Source: Apostichopus japonicus (taxonomy: Eukaryota; Echinodermata; Holothuroidea; Aspidochirotida; Stichopodidae). From it: a stretch of DNA of 64,000 nt. The stretch lies in assembly GCF_037975245.1 (NCBI RefSeq), contig NC_092574.1, forward strand, positions 26,952,713 through 27,016,712, given 5' to 3'. How positions within the stretch are numbered: the first letter of the stretch is position 1; each line of letters starts with the position of its first letter. Both the position numbers and the translations under genes were made by a program. Below, piece after piece: positions 59,877 to 64,000 of the stretch. The notes below the pieces were generated by a model. The model was not told the origin of the DNA, ran no database searches, and was given only the letters and a program-made list of their open reading frames with translations.

Positions 59877-61439
59877 CATTAACATAAAGTCTGTTCAAAG
59901 TATCTCTTTCGAGATCCGGCTTTAGGAATCACAAATGATTTTCGAGTTGGTTAGCATCATGTTTGATCCTTAGAGTAAGGCAAAATATGTCACCAAAACA
60001 GAACTAGTATTGTTCGATACAGGTGACAAACGCCTAAAGTGGAATTACGACTTTCCTTACCGGTTTCGAACCTCTGGACATACAATCAGCGTCCATGGCC
60101 TATTGGTTAGGGTGTCCGCGTACAGAGCGGAAGGCCCGTGGTTCGAATCCCGGTGGAGGCTGAAAGTTTTTCACTGTTCTTGATTTATTGGTCAAAATAT
60201 ATTCTTCACTGGAAGCACTGTAGACTGTTCTTCAACAGTTACATTTTGCAATTGATCATTACAGCAGAAACTGTGAAGGTCGCACATGCCTAGCTCGAAA
60301 AAAACGAAGCACTGGATCCGCGATATGCAACGGAAATGGATTTCAAACGGTGTTATTCGCTTTAACAACATCTGGTGGCGTTTTGCAATTTAACTCAGTA
60401 AGTATAGAAAAAGTTATAGAAACGCTTAAAATTAAAGTTCGCTAACAATTGCTTGATATTTTTTCTTCTTCTTAGCGGCTACGATCCGCCCCCAAATTAG
60501 TTACAGCCATTGATGAAGAAGAAGCACGCACGACTGACTACTGCATGTTATGTTAACTCCGGGGCACTACTCCCAACTCACATCTTCAGTCAGGGGCAAA
60601 TGGTCCTGCCGGAAGGTTTTATTTACATTAAGCCTGGGGGAATTAGGCTGCATACTTACGGGTGTACCCCTTCCCCAACATCACACACAATACCTATCAG
60701 CACAACCTTGTATTCACAGCTGCCTAGGTAGATCTACATTGTCTTAATATGCCTCAGAATGCCCCCGTTAGACGTCTCACACTTACTTCATTCTGGGGGA
60801 GATCCCCAGACCCACTGCATGGGGAATCTACTCTAAAGACCAGAGGACCCACACTTCTTTGAATAGTCTTTCCTGTGCTCCTTCTATACAGGTTCTGCCT
60901 CTGCCCATACCTAAATCAGTCGGGGGGGGGGTAAATTTTCTTCCCCTCCCTCACCACCACCTCTGGAATCCTGGGCACACAAATGATCGACAGACAACGA
61001 TGCATTTACTTACATAGCTGCTGATAATAAGACACTCATGTGTTGCAGTGCCACATCGTCACCCGCAAACTTCAATTTTGTTAAATAATGTTATACATGG
61101 TTTTCTCTTCTTCAACTATCAGTTGGTAAATAATAATTACAGAGAGTTCTTCTAAGACCTGATCTTTCCCTGAGATCATGATAAAATTCGACCCACAATG
61201 GGCATCTTTAAGGGACATTAAGCCAGACCATTAAGGACTCGTCCAGCATGACAATGTTTGCCTTTTTTTTTACTTCATATCTTCAGGTTGATTTGTATTT
61301 TTCCCTTGGTTGTACCGGTGCTAGTCTCTGCTGCCAAGAAGAAATATGTCTACCACTCTTCGGCTACAGTGTCAGTCCTCCCTACGTAGCGGGAACTTTC
61401 GAAATTATCCTCAAGAGATGCACACTTTGTGACGAATAG
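59124..61439 (+). CDS. Putative secreted cystine-knot-like cytokine/growth-factor precursor, copy B
   Basis: Exons 59124-59428, 60265-60397 and 61287-61439, 196 aa, with the same phases and splice sites as copy A. Signal peptide, four propeptide Cys, RKKR and all seven mature Cys are kept. Differences from A: N19S, L38P, Q39P, Y129F, I145N, R182G, R190K and a changed tail (RPTN against DE); about four silent changes accompany about eight replacements. That ratio is near neutral for so young a pair, so conservation between the units is weak evidence for coding, though no disabling change has arisen. The upstream flank contains about 420 bp absent from unit A, which may change its 5' UTR or promoter. 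Confidence 0.6.
59822..59874. repeat. (AT)n microsatellite in intron 1 of copy B
   Basis: Pure AT dinucleotide run, the counterpart of 52402-52478. Confidence 0.95.
60089..60161 (+). tRNA. tRNA-like sequence, unit B
   Basis: Same 73-nt sequence as 52673-52745 except for one change in the D loop (TAGTGG against TATTGG). Same reservations: two T-stem mismatches and an ACA anticodon. Confidence 0.38.
60476..60556 (+). other. Alternative terminal exon of copy B
   Basis: Identical in sequence and phase to 53144-53224, with the same polypyrimidine acceptor. Confidence 0.4.
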
Positions 61440-63043
61440 CTTGTAGTTATAGTTGGTACCTGGATGAAAGCATAGAAATATATGTAATCATTGTAATGAG
61501 ATACAGTGTTCTGTTATAATATGAAATATATAGCTCCTAGCTATATAACTACAACGGTTCGCACACTCCATTGTAAAGAACTTGTTTAAATAATCTTACT
61601 TACTATTTATACATATATATCTGAAGTGTTTTATCACATTCTGCTTTCTTTTTGATATTTGATAGATCTTTGATCGCCTTTTTATAAATATTTGCTACTT
61701 ATACTGGTTTTAATAAATTAATTAAGAAAAGAAGTAAATCAATTGTATTGTTGAAATGATCTAAAATCAACTTCGATTTCAGATGCGATAGATGGTCTGT
61801 TGTTTTCTCATTCGTCTCTTGTAATTGGTTCTTTGCAGCTACTTGCTAATTAGGCTTACTATACTAGTAATAATTAATTAATTAATTAATTTAAAGGTGT
61901 GATTAATCCCATCAATAACCACTATGTAACTTACAATATATCCTCTCGAGTTTTGCAGTGAGTGAGTTTCGCGATCACAGGAGACTCTTGTAAAGTCTAA
62001 ATTATCACTTGTATGGTTCGGTGTACTTAATCCTTGTTTTCGTTACCTGCATGTTTATTTCTGCATGTGATTTAACTATTTTCATCGATTTAATTCCAGA
62101 TTTATTAACTAAGCGAAGAAGAAAAAGACAAATAAACCGATGCAAAATCAACTCGAAATTTGTATTTCGTTTTTTTTTTCTCGGAATGATCAAGGCGATA
62201 ACTTTTAAGTTTCGTAGCCTAACATTTAATCAACTCTATGGACTGTACCTATTCGCATTCACCCGACGCGATCGGGAGCCCCATCCCGTACATAATATTA
62301 AAAATTGGCTTATTTTATGGACGATATGTATATAAACAAATAGTAGATAGTTTTGCAACTTGTAAGAGGTATTTTGTTCAGGTTTAAGCCTATAAATATA
62401 TAATATGACGAGTATTTTGAAGACGACCAGCATTACAGCTCAGTGAAACACCATGCATTATCACTCTAATATTAAAATGATATTCCTTAGCCGCTGTAAC
62501 GCCCCCCCCCCCACTCCCCATCTCTCCCACCATCTGAACAATGCAAATTGCATGCACTTGATCCAGGGAGTGTGGAGTGTACATTCCCACTGATAGGAGG
62601 GGGTGGAAAACCCACTCCTTATCCCTTAGTTTCAACCGCACAAAAAGTAGCTATTGTCACAACCGTTCGTGTAGATCTGTTTACAAAGACCTAACTAATA
62701 GCCTTAATATGCCCCACAATGCACCATTTCATGTCTCAAATTTAAATAATTAAGTTCCTAGAGAATACCCCCCCCCCCAGACCCCCTGAATGAATAGTCG
62801 GCTTCAACGACCTCAAGGCCACACCCCTCTCCTTAAAATGAAATCCTGCATCCACAGTTGGCTGTATCTCTCTAAGCTGTGTTGTCTATATTTTCTATCG
62901 AGGTGATCAAAAACGTCGAGTTGGTAACTTGGTACAACCATGGAGGTAACCTCCATGGTACAACCAGCCAGCAAGCTGAACTCTAACTGCTCCCTGGTAC
63001 AACTGCCATAGACAATCTACACAAATCACGCATGGTGTTGTAT

Positions 63044-63295
63044 GGAAGCAGGTCACTTCGCCCAACAACCATTTCGCCCAACTGCCATATCACCCAACCT
63101 TACCATTTCGCCCAACCAGCCTGGTCATTTCGCCCAACCAGCCTGGTCATTTCGCCCAACCGGCCTGGTCATTTCGCCCAACCAGCATGGTCATTTCGCC
63201 CAACCAGCCTGGTCATTTCGCCCAACCTTATTTTTACTAATATTCTATTCCACTAGTGCAATATGATTTATTTTGGGTTATATTATTGGAAGTTA
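63044..63295. mobile_element. Left part of the Mutator-like element at the end of unit B
   Basis: Repeats 55718-55970 (GGAAGCAGGTCACTTCGCCC and the 22-bp units) directly after GTGTTGTAT, then changes to unrelated sequence. The right arm is missing, so this copy cannot be mobilised. Confidence 0.85.
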
Positions 63296-63548
63296 TAATT
63301 TATTTCCAATAAATCATGTATTCATGGTTTGCCGAGCATATATTTGCAATGAGCTGGGATTTACGTCTTTGGGGAGTAGGTGGTGATGCAAACTACTTTT
63401 TACCAGGCTACTCCAGTCCATTTCATCTTGGATGCCCCCTTCCAGATGGAGACTATTGATGCAGTCAGAGTGCCCCTCTCACCTTCACTTTTTATCAGAA
63501 TGATGGTGTACTCTTTTCGCAAATTTATTTTACAAAAAAATACACGCA

Positions 63549-63720
63549 CAGTGGCGTAGCTAGGAATTTTTTGAGTGGGGGGCCATGGGGGGCTGTTCTT
63601 TCTTGTGGGGGGCCGGAGGTTACTATCTAAGCGGAGCGCCACCTTGGTTGGCGCGGAGCGTACAGAGAAAATTTGAGATTTCAGCACCCCCAGATCACAG
63701 GAGATGGCACCTGTGAGGCA
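63549..63720. mobile_element. hAT-type MITE, left end
   Basis: CAGTGGCGTAGCTAGGAATT, then ACTATCTAAGCGGAGCGCCA, GGCGCGGAGCGTACAGAG and CAGATCACAGGAGATGGCAC, the same internal blocks as the elements at 11885, 48570, 50358 and 57368. No right end was found before the window stops. Confidence 0.65.
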
Positions 63721-64000
63721 AAATAGCAACCATGCTGACTGGCCTTGCCAACTCAGCCAGACTTTGACCTTGAGGGAAGTTGGCATCATTTGTCGTTTCA
63801 AGCTGTCAAGGCCTTTCTTCCAACTCAAACCCCTGTGGGCTACCGGTAGATTTGCAGGATATGCCCACATGTGGACTTAAATAGCATTATAGAGGAAGGG
63901 GATGGAAGACTAACACGCATCGATGTTTCGGTAATGGTCCACATTGGTGGCTCGGTGCTAATTAGGCCATTAATTGGGTTTCTTGAGGCAGCTGTCATCA
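63721..64000. other. Window edge, nothing recognised
   Basis: No gene or repeat identified. It could be the interior of the MITE that starts at 63549, or a passenger. Confidence 0.3.

Larger units (their letters stand above)
56522..63295. repeat. Tandem segmental duplication, unit B
   Basis: Matches unit A from the second copy of GTGTTGTAT onward and continues through the boundary repeat (63001-63043) into the left part of the Mutator-like element, where similarity stops near 63296. Confidence 0.93.

Noticed and set aside
62009-62335. 108-codon ORF with a hydrophobic start and KRRRKRQ, unit B
   Set aside because: A one-base difference closes the frame in unit A, and no family motif or splice context supports it.
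63400-63870. 156-codon minus-strand ORF
   Set aside because: About a third of it is the reverse complement of a MITE end shared with other elements; the rest has no recognisable features.

Overview
The window is eukaryotic: AT-rich, with spliced genes, CR1-like LINEs, hAT-type MITEs, tRNA-derived SINEs, kilobase satellites and a fossil Ty3/Gypsy element. The mix fits a marine invertebrate deuterostome; I lean to an echinoderm, possibly a sea cucumber, but nothing here fixes the species. Fewer than about 3% of the bases look protein-coding.

Region 1 (1-27.8 kb). A URAD-like uricolysis gene (minus strand, 3345-4422) lies head-to-head with a four-exon gene for a Pro/Gln-rich two-helix membrane protein (plus strand, 15534-22385). 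Between them is an island of nested transposons of about 8.6 kb (hAT ends, Ty3/Gypsy fossil, CR1-like LINE with a MITE inside it). A partial, same-orientation copy of this locus lies at 22.5-27.75 kb: the URAD first coding exon, the membrane-gene first exon and part of its intron 1. The copy lacks the island but carries its own LINE. The two copies therefore suggest an older, compact head-to-head gene pair.

Region 2 (27.8-43.5 kb). This is mostly satellite: a 43-bp family (30.4-31.0 and 32.64-37.76 kb) with a SINE and a TTAA-flanked MITE inserted, and a 16-bp-based satellite (38.04-42.69 kb) with higher-order structure. One isolated exon (32397-32498, minus) carries the class III guanylyl cyclase signature.

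Region 3 (43.5-49.5 kb). Transposons: hAT MITEs with exact 8-bp target duplications, a LINE 3' end, and a 1.36-kb terminal-inverted-repeat element with a 9-bp target duplication and an unrecognised 173-codon ORF.

Region 4 (49.5-63.3 kb). A tandem duplication with units of about 6.2 and 6.5 kb. Each unit carries a split gene that I assembled from splice signals and phase: signal peptide, propeptide, RKKR furin-type site, and a Cys-rich C-terminal domain that looks like a cystine-knot cytokine or growth factor (loosely Spaetzle/neurotrophin-like). Each copy also has a second possible terminal exon. A Mutator-like element with subterminal tandem repeats sits at the unit junction, and its empty site is preserved at the left edge of the array. 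This gene pair is the most promising undescribed system in the window.
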